A DNA stretch of 64,000 nt, from contig NZ_NUZU01000039.1 in the NCBI RefSeq assembly GCF_002567005.1, positions 1 to 64,000 of the forward strand, read 5' to 3'. The translations under genes and the position numbers were made by a program. The DNA is from Bacillus sp. AFS073361. GTDB lineage: Bacteria; Bacillota; Bacilli; Bacillales; Cytobacillaceae. How positions within the stretch are numbered: position 1 is the stretch's first letter; each line of letters starts with the position of its first letter. Shown in pieces: positions 17,208 to 24,768 of this stretch. The notes beneath the pieces are model-generated. The model saw only the letters and a list, made by a program, of their open reading frames with translations. It searched no databases and was not told the origin of the DNA.

Positions 17208-18719
17208 TTACACTTCTTTTGGAAGACCAATAGATTTACGTATTTGGTTCATAAAAGGTGTTCGGTCGTATTCATGGTATAGACGCTCACGAAGCAATGG
17301 AGCTGGGAGTGCATTGACGTTTTCAAAAAGACCAACACGACCGGCATGAGAATCTGTGGTAATATCCCAAATAAAGTTCATCAATAAGTTTTTCTGCTTG
17401 GATGTTAAATCCCGTCCAACAAGAAGTTCCTCCAGTTTCCCGCCAATAAATGGATGATCATAGTCTTTTTCAGAGAATCTCATGACCAATCCCTGTCCGC
17501 ATAATTCCTGAAGATGATGGATAATCCGCGGATAGTGTGTAATTCCATAAAGGCGACCGGCGGTAAGCATATTGACATCTGGCCACATCACGTCATCTTC
17601 AGTTGGTTTAGCTAGTTCTTCTGAGGCCAATACATATGCTCTCAAGGTTTGAGCATACTGAATCACTTCTGATACGATAGAACGTACACCCGGAATCTTC
17701 CCTGTTCCCAAAGCATCAACAATCAACTGGGCAGCTCCGGCATACATTTCCGCTTTGGTAGCCAAACGAGAGAGAATATGCCAGTGCGCTCCTAATACAA
17801 CCCCTCCATATAATTCATTAAGTTCTGGTACTCCATAGTTAAAAATTCTCCACTTTTCCACGAAAACATTATCAAAAATCAAGAAGGAATCCATTTCTTC
17901 TCCTCGTGATTTGACCGGGTGATCATAGGTACTTGCCGCATCGCAAGAGACTGTTTCCCGACAGACAATATGAATACCTGGTGAATTTATCGGTACTGAT
18001 AACCATAATGACTCTTCAGGTAACAAGCCAGGACGCATCAGATTAGAGAGGATCATCTCATTTCCTTGGGACGAAATGGAACCTACCGCTTTCGCTCCGC
18101 TAATATAGATTCCTTCTTCCGTTTCCCTCACCACCCGGAGTAAAGCAGGAGTAGAATCGCCGCCTTTTATTTGGCTCCCCAATTCGACATCAAACAGGCG
18201 GGCACCAGCTGCCGCGGCTTTTGAACGGTCATTTTGAGGATCAACTAATACCTCAGGACCGATTACGTTATTTTTTTGGGCATAGTCAATATAGTGGAGG
18301 ACATTATCTGCATATTCAGGCCTTTTGCTGCGGAACTTTGAAAGATATGCCGCCATTCCCACAGGCACGAGAGGCGCCAAATCAAATGGGCGGCCAAACA
18401 CCCCGAAGGTTTCCTGAGCAATATAATCCGTTAATTCCCTTCGGCTTTTCAAATCTTCTTTTGTTCTAGGAATCATCCAGGCTTTGGTCACTCGTTCCCC
18501 TATGTCTGACCTGATGTACGTTAGCTTATCCTGTGTTTCTGGGTTATGCTGGGCATCAAAGATGTTAGCCATAATATTTATACCACCGCTAGTGGCTGGG
18601 TGAGTGGTTACATCCTGAATCAGTTCACCCTTATAATAAACGGTCCTGTCATCACGAAGACTCTCCTTATACATCTCGCCTGTTTTTAAATACTTTGAAA
18701 CTACCGAAATATTTTCCAT
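17208..18719 (-). CDS. HpaB-type FADH2-dependent monooxygenase, copy 1
   Basis: 503 residues of the 4-hydroxyphenylacetate 3-hydroxylase (HpaB/PvcC) family, the oxygenase half of two-component flavin monooxygenases. It shows HPATSGGINIMANIFD, TFGVFGRPFDLAPL, GPEVLVDPQNDRSK and the FVEKWRIFNYG segment. By eye about nine tenths of residues match copy 2 at 21967-23472. In this pathway it most likely hydroxylates a mono-oxygenated pyridine to give 2,5-dihydroxypyridine; the substrate is not readable. It uses FADH2, probably from the reductase at 20635-21123. It has its own promoter (18842-18870) and heads the run to nicD, nicX and the permease. Confidence 0.85.
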   Translation of the reverse strand: MENISVVSKYLKTGEMYKESLRDDRTVYYKGELIQDVTTHPATSGGINIMANIFDAQHNPETQDKLTYIRSDIGERVTKAWMIPRTKEDLKSRRELTDYIAQETFGVFGRPFDLAPLVPVGMAAYLSKFRSKRPEYADNVLHYIDYAQKNNVIGPEVLVDPQNDRSKAAAAGARLFDVELGSQIKGGDSTPALLRVVRETEEGIYISGAKAVGSISSQGNEMILSNLMRPGLLPEESLWLSVPINSPGIHIVCRETVSCDAASTYDHPVKSRGEEMDSFLIFDNVFVEKWRIFNYGVPELNELYGGVVLGAHWHILSRLATKAEMYAGAAQLIVDALGTGKIPGVRSIVSEVIQYAQTLRAYVLASEELAKPTEDDVMWPDVNMLTAGRLYGITHYPRIIHHLQELCGQGLVMRFSEKDYDHPFIGGKLEELLVGRDLTSKQKNLLMNFIWDITTDSHAGRVGLFENVNALPAPLLRERLYHEYDRTPFMNQIRKSIGLPKEV

Positions 18720-18766
18720 CCTTCTCCCCCTAAAAAATATTTGCGAGAATCCTTACCTATCACATT

Positions 18767-18870
18767 TTGAAGTTAACAAAGTTTAAACAGCTTATTATAT
18801 TAGCCTCAAGTTGCTAAACTTGTCGAATTTATCATAGATAAAGTCTAAGATTAGTTTCAAAAAGTGTCAA
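18767..18870 (-). promoter_or_regulatory. Promoter and operator-like boxes of hpaB copy 1
   Basis: Minus-strand TTGACA (18865-18870), 17-base spacer and TAGACT (18842-18847). Downstream are CGACAAGTTTA (18815-18825) and AACTTTGTTAACTTCAA (18767-18783). Both boxes recur at the same relative places before hpaB copy 2 and, in part, before the MerR fusion gene. Confidence 0.6.
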
Positions 18871-18914
18871 TATTCTAATAAATTCGCGCAATATAGTATA
18901 ATGAAATGAACAAT

Positions 18915-19790
18915 TTAACTTAGTATAGAAAGAAGCTGGTTAGCTATTTCTAATTCAATTTCCTTAGGAACTGCTGTAGACACAGACTGAAGAAACTCTA
19001 CAGTAACCCTATCTTTAAAAATACAATTAATCACAGCCTGGTCTAAATTCATTTCAATAAATTGATTGGCAGGGAAAATAATTGCTTTAGTAAAGTATTT
19101 GTTAGTAGAATTTTTCAGATTGACCCAATACTCCCCTGCAGGCGGCAGAATGAGGGCCGTATCTGGCACAAATAGTCCTTTATCATCATTCAAACTCTTG
19201 ACAATCCTGCCGCACAATTCGTGTTGTTTCCCCATAAGATCAGAAGCAAGCTTAAGATCACCATTATTTATCGCCTGGCGCACTCTAGTGCTGGAGATAC
19301 GCTCATCAGCCAAATGAGTAAATTCGAAAATATCCGTCTCAAATCCCAATCTGGCACCTATTTGTTTTAAAACTTCGGGGGTTCCTGAACCTTTATGGCC
19401 AAACCTAAAGTCTTTTCCAACGAAAAATTTTTTAGGGTTTAAACCCAATAGAACGCTGTCCACAAAATCATCGGAGCTAATGGTTGAAAAGGTATGATCA
19501 AAAGTATATTCAATGAGGATATCGACTCCAAGAGCAGCTATTCTCTCCGCTCTGGTGTATGGACTGGTAATAAGAGACGATGGTAATTCAGTGTTGTTAA
19601 AAAAGGTTTTCGGTAGAGGGTCAAATGTTATGACAATCGTGGGGTAGTTATTTTTTTTACCCTCCAATACAGTACTTGAAATTAATTGCTGATGGCCTTT
19701 ATGTACGCCATCAAAGGAGCCAATCGTTATATAAGAGCCATGTTTTAATTCTGCTAAATGCGGGTTGAATAGATTTTTATAATATTTCAG
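18915..19790 (-). CDS. FAD synthetase (RibF-type FMN adenylyltransferase) with CTG start
   Basis: The first ATG-type codon of this frame (19667) would cut off the nucleotide-binding site. Reading back to a CTG at 19790, six bases after AGGAGGG and with an in-frame TGA just upstream, restores GSFDGVHKGHQ, the G-FDG-H-GH adenylyltransferase motif, and gives 291 residues. The motif DERISSTRVRQAI (ISST-R) completes the FMN adenylyltransferase domain. The C-terminal riboflavin-kinase half is diverged: the usual GFPTAN motif cannot be found. It is probably a dedicated FMN-to-FAD enzyme feeding the FADH2-dependent monooxygenases. It would be a second copy in addition to the chromosomal ribF expected elsewhere. 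Confidence 0.75.
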   Translation of the reverse strand: MKYYKNLFNPHLAELKHGSYITIGSFDGVHKGHQQLISSTVLEGKKNNYPTIVITFDPLPKTFFNNTELPSSLITSPYTRAERIAALGVDILIEYTFDHTFSTISSDDFVDSVLLGLNPKKFFVGKDFRFGHKGSGTPEVLKQIGARLGFETDIFEFTHLADERISSTRVRQAINNGDLKLASDLMGKQHELCGRIVKSLNDDKGLFVPDTALILPPAGEYWVNLKNSTNKYFTKAIIFPANQFIEMNLDQAVINCIFKDRVTVEFLQSVSTAVPKEIELEIANQLLSILS

Positions 19791-19907
19791 GATTTTCCCT
19801 CCTCACTATCCATTGTTTTAGTTATAAGGGAATCCAAACTGGCCTTCTTTTTCATTAATCAAAAACATTTAAGGCCTAAAGCGTTGATTGAAAAAGTTTT
19901 ACTTTTA

Positions 19908-20567
19908 TTAAAGCTGTACATGACCCCTAGGGTATTTAGCAGATATTGTTGTTATGATTTCCTCGGTAGTTAATACATCGGCATATTTCTGGCGCATATC
20001 GATAAGACTTTGTTCATGGGATGCTAATGAACGATCCCCTACCGCATCCTCCACAACGATAGGTCTGTATCCGTATTGCAGCGCATCAACAGCTGTAGCA
20101 CGAACACATCCACATGTTGTACAACCTACAATTATCACAGTATCAACATTCTGTGCATTCAGACGTGCAATTAAATCGGTCCCAAAAAATGCTGATGCAT
20201 ATTTCTTAACAATTAAGCCGTCACCATAACGAAAATCTAATCTGGGATCAACATTCACTGCACTGGTACCTGCTTTTAAAGTCTTTAGTCCCTCCATCTT
20301 CTGGTACCATAATCCTGAATCAGCAAATGTATCATCATCATAAGAAATGGTAGTAAAGAATACCGGCAGATCCTTATTACGGATAATTTCCAAAAGTGCA
20401 TTTACTTTATTTATTTGCGGGGTTAACTCAGAACCCATAGGCATACTAGGATCAGTAAAACCTTCAATCATATCAACAACGATCAAAGCTGGTTTCTTAC
20501 CAAAACCCAATAATTTTCCAAAACCTCTTTCTTTATACAATTCCTCATCACCTTGATGATGCACCAC
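19908..20567 (-). CDS. nicF: Maleamate amidohydrolase (NicF-like, isochorismatase fold)
   Basis: Cysteine hydrolase that releases ammonia from maleamate to give maleate. Catalytic set (numbered from the upstream ATG at 20606): Asp45 in IVVDMIEGF, Lys134 in VKKYASAFFGTD, Cys167 in TTCGCVRATAVDAL. The ATG at 20606 lies in the loop of a perfect 11-base inverted repeat and has no ribosome site, whereas GGAGGG just inside precedes GTG at 20567 by nine bases, so GTG is chosen (219 residues). Its closest relative in the window is the regulator at 23706-24473, which carries a dead copy of the same fold. Confidence 0.85.
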   Translation of the reverse strand: MVHHQGDEELYKERGFGKLLGFGKKPALIVVDMIEGFTDPSMPMGSELTPQINKVNALLEIIRNKDLPVFFTTISYDDDTFADSGLWYQKMEGLKTLKAGTSAVNVDPRLDFRYGDGLIVKKYASAFFGTDLIARLNAQNVDTVIIVGCTTCGCVRATAVDALQYGYRPIVVEDAVGDRSLASHEQSLIDMRQKYADVLTTEEIITTISAKYPRGHVQL

Positions 20568-20590
20568 AACAACTCTCCCTCCATAACCCT

Positions 20591-20617
20591 CCAAGATTGG
20601 TAACATACCAATCTTGG
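20591..20617. repeat. Perfect 11-base inverted repeat over the nicF upstream region
   Basis: CCAAGATTGGT and ACCAATCTTGG flank a 5-base loop. It lies between the reductase stop and the nicF ribosome site and has no T-run, so it is not a standard terminator. It could be an mRNA processing or translational control element, or an operator. Confidence 0.6.
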
Positions 20618-20634
20618 AAAGTCATTCACTTGAA

Positions 20635-21123
20635 TTAGTTCCTTACAGCTGTATTAAATTCTCCAAATTGTCTATTAAAATGAAGCAAGGGTGATTTAGA
20701 TTCACCTAATATCACATCTTCCACGAACCCAATAAAAATAGTATGATCACCAGCTGTCACTGTTTGTTCAACTCTGCAATGAACATTGGCTAGAGCATTT
20801 TTGACATCATAATTAAAACTGCCCTTACTTTCTGCAAACTCCTCAAAAAACTTTGGTGCACCTGCTTTTGCCCCAGATCTTGCTACGTCAATTTGATCCT
20901 CAGCAAGCACGCTGACACTGAAACGTTGGTTATTAATTATCGCTTGTGTACTAGCTGCTTGTGTAGCTAGGCTTATTAAAATTAAAGGTGGCTCCATTGA
21001 AATTGAACAGCACGCACTTACAGTTAAGCCCCAAGGCCGGCCCTCGATTTCAGTCATGACAATTGTTACTCCAGTAGCAAGCCGGCTCATCGACTCTCGA
21101 AATTTATTTTTTACTTCATCCAT
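20635..21123 (-). CDS. Flavin reductase (HpaC/RutF-like), partner of the HpaB oxygenases
   Basis: 162 residues of the flavin reductase-like FMN-binding family: FRESMSRLATGVTIVMT, GLTVSACCSISMEPPLILISL, FSVSVLAEDQ, GDHTIFIGFVEDV. Such proteins reduce FAD or FMN with NAD(P)H and hand it to the oxygenase. The frame is open far upstream, but the true start is the ATG at 21123, after GAGGAGGGG, overlapping the end of the maleate isomerase gene by eight bases. A single reductase serves two HpaB copies. Confidence 0.87.
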   Translation of the reverse strand: MDEVKNKFRESMSRLATGVTIVMTEIEGRPWGLTVSACCSISMEPPLILISLATQAASTQAIINNQRFSVSVLAEDQIDVARSGAKAGAPKFFEEFAESKGSFNYDVKNALANVHCRVEQTVTAGDHTIFIGFVEDVILGESKSPLLHFNRQFGEFNTAVRN

Positions 21124-21910
21124 TATAATTCCCCTCCTCAATTGGAAGTTTAGAGATGATATCCCCTGATAGCAGCTTACCTGCATTTGGCACATACGGG
21201 TGCAGATCAAGAGTTTTAAGAATGTTGTATACGGTTGCAACAGCTGCTGAAAGCACTGGTTTTCCAATTTCATTCTCAACAAGTTGAATTGCTTCTAATG
21301 AAGGCATCTGAACACAAGCGGATAAGACAACCGCATCAGCTTGGCTAATATCTAATTTTTTAACAATCTCTAGCAAACGCATAGGGTCTTGACGTCCAAC
21401 TTCTAAATTATCTGGGATTTCCAGACTAATCGAATCTGTTACTTGTATGCCGCTTGCCTCAATATAGTCAATCACCTGTTTCGTTAAAGGCTTCATATAA
21501 GGGGCAATAATAGCGACTTTTTGAGCTCCTAATGTTTTAATGCCATCTACCAGAGCACCAGCACTGCTAATAACCGGTGTAGCTGCTCCATTTTCTTTTG
21601 TTGCATTAAATAGGCGCTGTTCAGATTCCATATGATAACCGGGCCCCTGACACATAATAGCGACAAGGCATGCATACGCAAGAACATCACATCTAGCATC
21701 CGAAAGTTCGACAGCGCAGCGGTCACTTTCTACATCCATTGCTTTTAATTCTTCTTTTGTAACATGTTTCATTCGCATCCTACTTGAGTGAAAAGTAAAC
21801 GACAAATTCGGATCAACTTGTTCTCTCCAACGAAGCATTGCTGGAATTTCCGTTTCCATCGTTGTATTGGAACTAGGAACAACTAATCCTATTCGGTAAT
21901 TTGTTTTCAT
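21116..21910 (-). CDS. nicE: Maleate cis-trans isomerase (NicE-like)
   Basis: 264 residues of the Asp/Glu racemase superfamily, maleate isomerase branch: N-terminal IGLVVPSSNTTMETE, first catalytic Cys81 in LAYACLVAIM, second Cys199 in VLSACVQMPSLEAI. It turns maleate into fumarate, the final step, feeding the citric acid cycle. It is the second gene after hpaB copy 2 and overlaps the flavin reductase gene. Confidence 0.88.
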   Translation of the reverse strand: MKTNYRIGLVVPSSNTTMETEIPAMLRWREQVDPNLSFTFHSSRMRMKHVTKEELKAMDVESDRCAVELSDARCDVLAYACLVAIMCQGPGYHMESEQRLFNATKENGAATPVISSAGALVDGIKTLGAQKVAIIAPYMKPLTKQVIDYIEASGIQVTDSISLEIPDNLEVGRQDPMRLLEIVKKLDISQADAVVLSACVQMPSLEAIQLVENEIGKPVLSAAVATVYNILKTLDLHPYVPNAGKLLSGDIISKLPIEEGNYNG

Positions 21911-21966
21911 TTACACGCCTCCAAAATAGTTAAAACCTATTAAGCTATTATTCTTATAAACTTCAC

Positions 21967-23472
21967 TTACAAAGGAAGTCCGATCGACTTACGAATATGG
22001 TTCATAAATGGTGTTCGATCATATTCATGATACAAACGCTCACGAAGCAGCGGTGCCGGCAAAGCATTAACGTTTTCAAATAGAGCAACGCGGCCTGCGT
22101 GGGAATCGGTAGTAATATCCCAAATGAAGTTCATCAATAAGTTTTTCTGCTTCGAAGTTAAATCGCGTCCAACCAGTAGTTCCTCTAATTTGCCTCCAAT
22201 AAAAGGATGTGCATAATCTTTTTCAGAGAATCTCATGACCAGTCCTTGTCCGCATAATTCCTGGAGATGATGGATTATTTGCGGATAATGCGTGATACCA
22301 TAAAGGCGTCCAGCTGTAAGCATATTGACATCCGGCCACATAACGCCATCCTCAGTCATTTCAGCTAATTCTTCAGAGGCTAAAACGTAGGCTCTTAACG
22401 TTTGAGCATATTGAATCACTTCCGATACGATAGAACGAACTCCTGGAATTTTTCCTGTTCCAAGTGCATCCACGATTAGCTGTGCAGCACCGGCATACAA
22501 TTCAGCTTTGGCAGCTAGACGGGATAACACGTGCCAGTGTACTCCTAATACAACGCCGCCGTACAATTCATTGAGTTCTGGGACACCATAATTGAATATT
22601 CTCCATTTTTCTACGAAAACATTATCAAAAATTAAGAAGGAATCCATTTCTTCTCCGCGTGATTTAATCGGGTGATCATATGAACTGATAGGATCTGAAG
22701 AGACCGATTCACGGCAGACAATGTGGATGCCTGGTGCATTGATAGGAACAGCTAACCAAAGAGATTCTTCCGGTAACAGCCCTGGACGCATAAGATTGGA
22801 GAGAATCATTTCGTTACCTTGGGAAGAAATCGAACCTACTGCCTTTGCACCGCTAATATAAATCCCCTCTTCAGTCTCTTTCACTACCCGGAGCAATGCA
22901 GGTGTGGAGCTGCCTCCTTTTATTTGGCTTCCTAATTCAACATCGAATAGGCGGGCACCTGCAGCGGCTGCTTTGGAACGGTCATTCTGAGGATCTACTA
23001 GTACTTCTGGACCCATCAAGTTATTTTTCTGAGCATAGTCGATATAGTGAAGAACATTTTCAGCATATTCTGGCCTTTTACTGCGGAATTTCGAAAGATG
23101 TGCGGCCATACCCACTGGAACAAGAGGAGCTAAATCGAATGGTCTGCCAAACACACCAAAGGTTTCCCGAGCTACATAGTCAGTCAATTCTCGGCGGCTC
23201 TTAAGGTCTTCCTTCGTTCTTGGAATCATCCAAGCTTTACTGACTCGTTCACCTGACTCTTGATTGATATACGTTAGCTTATCCTGAGTTTCCGGGTTAT
23301 GCTGAGCATCAAAGATCTTAGCCATAATATTGATACCGCCGCTAGTAGCTGGATGAATGGTCACATCTTGAATTTTTTCACCCTTATAGTATACTGTCCG
23401 GCCATCACGAAGACTTTCCTTGAACATTTCACCCGTTTTCAAAAACTTTGATACTACCTGAGTATTTTCCAT
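21967..23472 (-). CDS. HpaB-type FADH2-dependent monooxygenase, copy 2
   Basis: 501 residues with the same family landmarks as copy 1 at 17208-18719 and nearly collinear with it; differences are scattered substitutions such as YINQESGERVS for YIRSDIGERVT. It heads the run of maleate isomerase, flavin reductase, amidase and FAD synthetase and has a strong promoter (23594-23622). The DNA of the two copies also remains very similar, indicating duplication within this lineage or exchange between copies. They may form a heteromer, hydroxylate different positions, or simply raise dosage. Confidence 0.85.
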   Translation of the reverse strand: MENTQVVSKFLKTGEMFKESLRDGRTVYYKGEKIQDVTIHPATSGGINIMAKIFDAQHNPETQDKLTYINQESGERVSKAWMIPRTKEDLKSRRELTDYVARETFGVFGRPFDLAPLVPVGMAAHLSKFRSKRPEYAENVLHYIDYAQKNNLMGPEVLVDPQNDRSKAAAAGARLFDVELGSQIKGGSSTPALLRVVKETEEGIYISGAKAVGSISSQGNEMILSNLMRPGLLPEESLWLAVPINAPGIHIVCRESVSSDPISSYDHPIKSRGEEMDSFLIFDNVFVEKWRIFNYGVPELNELYGGVVLGVHWHVLSRLAAKAELYAGAAQLIVDALGTGKIPGVRSIVSEVIQYAQTLRAYVLASEELAEMTEDGVMWPDVNMLTAGRLYGITHYPQIIHHLQELCGQGLVMRFSEKDYAHPFIGGKLEELLVGRDLTSKQKNLLMNFIWDITTDSHAGRVALFENVNALPAPLLRERLYHEYDRTPFMNHIRKSIGLPL

Positions 23473-23517
23473 TTGTACTCCTCCTAAAAATAATAGAAAA
23501 TCATGAACACCGATAGT

Positions 23518-23622
23518 TTGAAGTTATCAAAGTTGTATTATTCCTTTAAAAGTTAACTCAATCTACCAAACTTACCAAAGCTTCCATGGTTTTATTTTAT
23601 CTCACTGCACTATTAGTGTCAA
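23518..23622 (-). promoter_or_regulatory. Promoter and operator-like boxes of hpaB copy 2
   Basis: Minus-strand TTGACA (23617-23622), 17-base spacer, TAAAAT (23594-23599): a near-consensus sigma-A promoter. Downstream lie TTTGGTAAGTTTGGT (23565-23579) and AACTTTGATAACTTCAA (23518-23534), matching boxes in front of hpaB copy 1 and the MerR fusion gene. Confidence 0.7.
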
Positions 23623-23705
23623 TATTCAATATTATTAAATTTTTCTAAAAATAAATAAAACCATGATTACCTAAGGATAATCATGGTTTTATTCAAATGC
23701 GTTGC

Positions 23706-24473
23706 TCATGGTTTCATACCATTAAGAACCTTATCCAGATTCATTACGTCTGCATACCTTGCGTTTAAATCTAATAATGTTGAGTTCTGTAGGGTTTGAT
23801 TTCGATCTCCTACAGCCTCTTTAGGAATGATTACTCTATAACCTCTTTGAAGAGCATCTACTGCAGTGGCTCTTATACTCCCACTTGTAGTTGTCCCAGC
23901 TAATATTAATGTATCAATTTGTCTATCTTTCAAGAAATCATCTACTTGATCATCGTACAAAGAAGATATATATACAGTCGCGTTAATCAAATCATATGGA
24001 TAGTCAGATAAATCTGGATGAATATTGACCCATGTGCTTTCGCGGTCTAAAATTTGAAGCGAGGGAAATTTTTCACACCATAATCTAGAAACCTTATTTT
24101 TAGTTTCATAAATCGTTTTACTAAAGATTATTGGAATCTTATCGTTAAGAGCTTGTTCGATAAGTTGTTGGGTGGCAGTGATTTGATGATCCATTTTAAT
24201 AGCTAATTGGGAATGCGGTTCAGTAAATGCTATGGTAAAATCCCGAATTAACAGAGCAGGTTTTGTACCAAATCCAATTTGTCCGGAAAACCCCTGATTA
24301 GAGAAAAGCTGTTGAACCTCATCAAGAATATATCGCCTTTGACCGCCAGGGGTATAAATAACCTTTAAGCCATATTCTTCAATATTTCCATTTTTCTCCA
24401 TCCGTCTTAATGTACTCGGCGACACTCCCAATAGCTTGGCAGCGTCAGATATATTTAACAGGTTCTCAAACAT
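23706..24473 (-). CDS. MerR-type helix-turn-helix fused to an inactive maleamate-amidase-like domain (regulator)
   Basis: 255 residues. Residues 6-55 are a MerR/excisionase-type winged helix (NISDAAKLLGVSPSTLRRME then TPGGQRRYILDEV). Residues about 66-250 are an isochorismatase-fold domain related to the amidase at 19908-20567 (FGTKPALLIRDF; ATAVDALQRGYRVIIPKEAVGDR). The catalytic Asp is kept (Asp78), but the Lys is missing around residues 163-168 and the Cys is replaced by Ser199 (TTTSGSIRAT against TTCGCVRAT). So it should bind but not hydrolyse a pathway compound. By position and domains it is the likely regulator of the pyridine cluster (inference). GGGAGG precedes the ATG. Confidence 0.85.
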   Translation of the reverse strand: MFENLLNISDAAKLLGVSPSTLRRMEKNGNIEEYGLKVIYTPGGQRRYILDEVQQLFSNQGFSGQIGFGTKPALLIRDFTIAFTEPHSQLAIKMDHQITATQQLIEQALNDKIPIIFSKTIYETKNKVSRLWCEKFPSLQILDRESTWVNIHPDLSDYPYDLINATVYISSLYDDQVDDFLKDRQIDTLILAGTTTSGSIRATAVDALQRGYRVIIPKEAVGDRNQTLQNSTLLDLNARYADVMNLDKVLNGMKP

Positions 24474-24502
24474 ATGTAATCCTCCCGGCTTAAGTCAGCA
24501 AT

Positions 24503-24559
24503 AAACTTTCTAAAGTTACAATAAATTATCCATTATGTATTAAACTTACCATAATTATA
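24503..24559 (-). promoter_or_regulatory. Promoter and operator-like boxes of the MerR fusion gene
   Basis: Minus-strand extended -10 TGCTATAAT (TATAAT at 24554-24559), followed by GGTAAGTTTA (24541-24550) and the palindrome AACTTTAGAAAGTTT (24503-24517). The GGTAAGTTT box is shared with hpaB copy 2 and AACTTT with both hpaB promoters, consistent with autoregulation by the fusion protein. Confidence 0.5.
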
Positions 24560-24679
24560 GCATAGCAAATTAATTACTGGAACTTATCCCCAATAAATAG
24601 TAGGATATTCTAGTATTTTTCCTACATGCGTTTGCTTACTTAAATATTTTCACTATCGCTTATAACTTATGAACACTAT

Positions 24680-24713
24680 AAGAGGCCTCTCACAGTCTTG
24701 TGAGAAGCCTCTT
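24680..24713. terminator. Hairpin between the AraC gene and the pyridine cluster
   Basis: AAGAGGCCTCTCACA (24680-24694) pairs with TGTGAGAAGCCTCTT (24699-24713), 15 bases with one mismatch. There is no strong T-run on either side, but it lies where the AraC transcript should end. Confidence 0.5.
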
Positions 24714-24768
24714 AATTCGGGGACAGAAGAAACTCAAATAGATGTAATCTATTACATCAAGTGTTAGT

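Noticed and set aside
20635..21282. Long version of the flavin reductase starting at 21282.
   Set aside because: The first 53 residues are out-of-frame maleate isomerase sequence; GAGGAGGGG and the ATG at 21123 give the normal family length.
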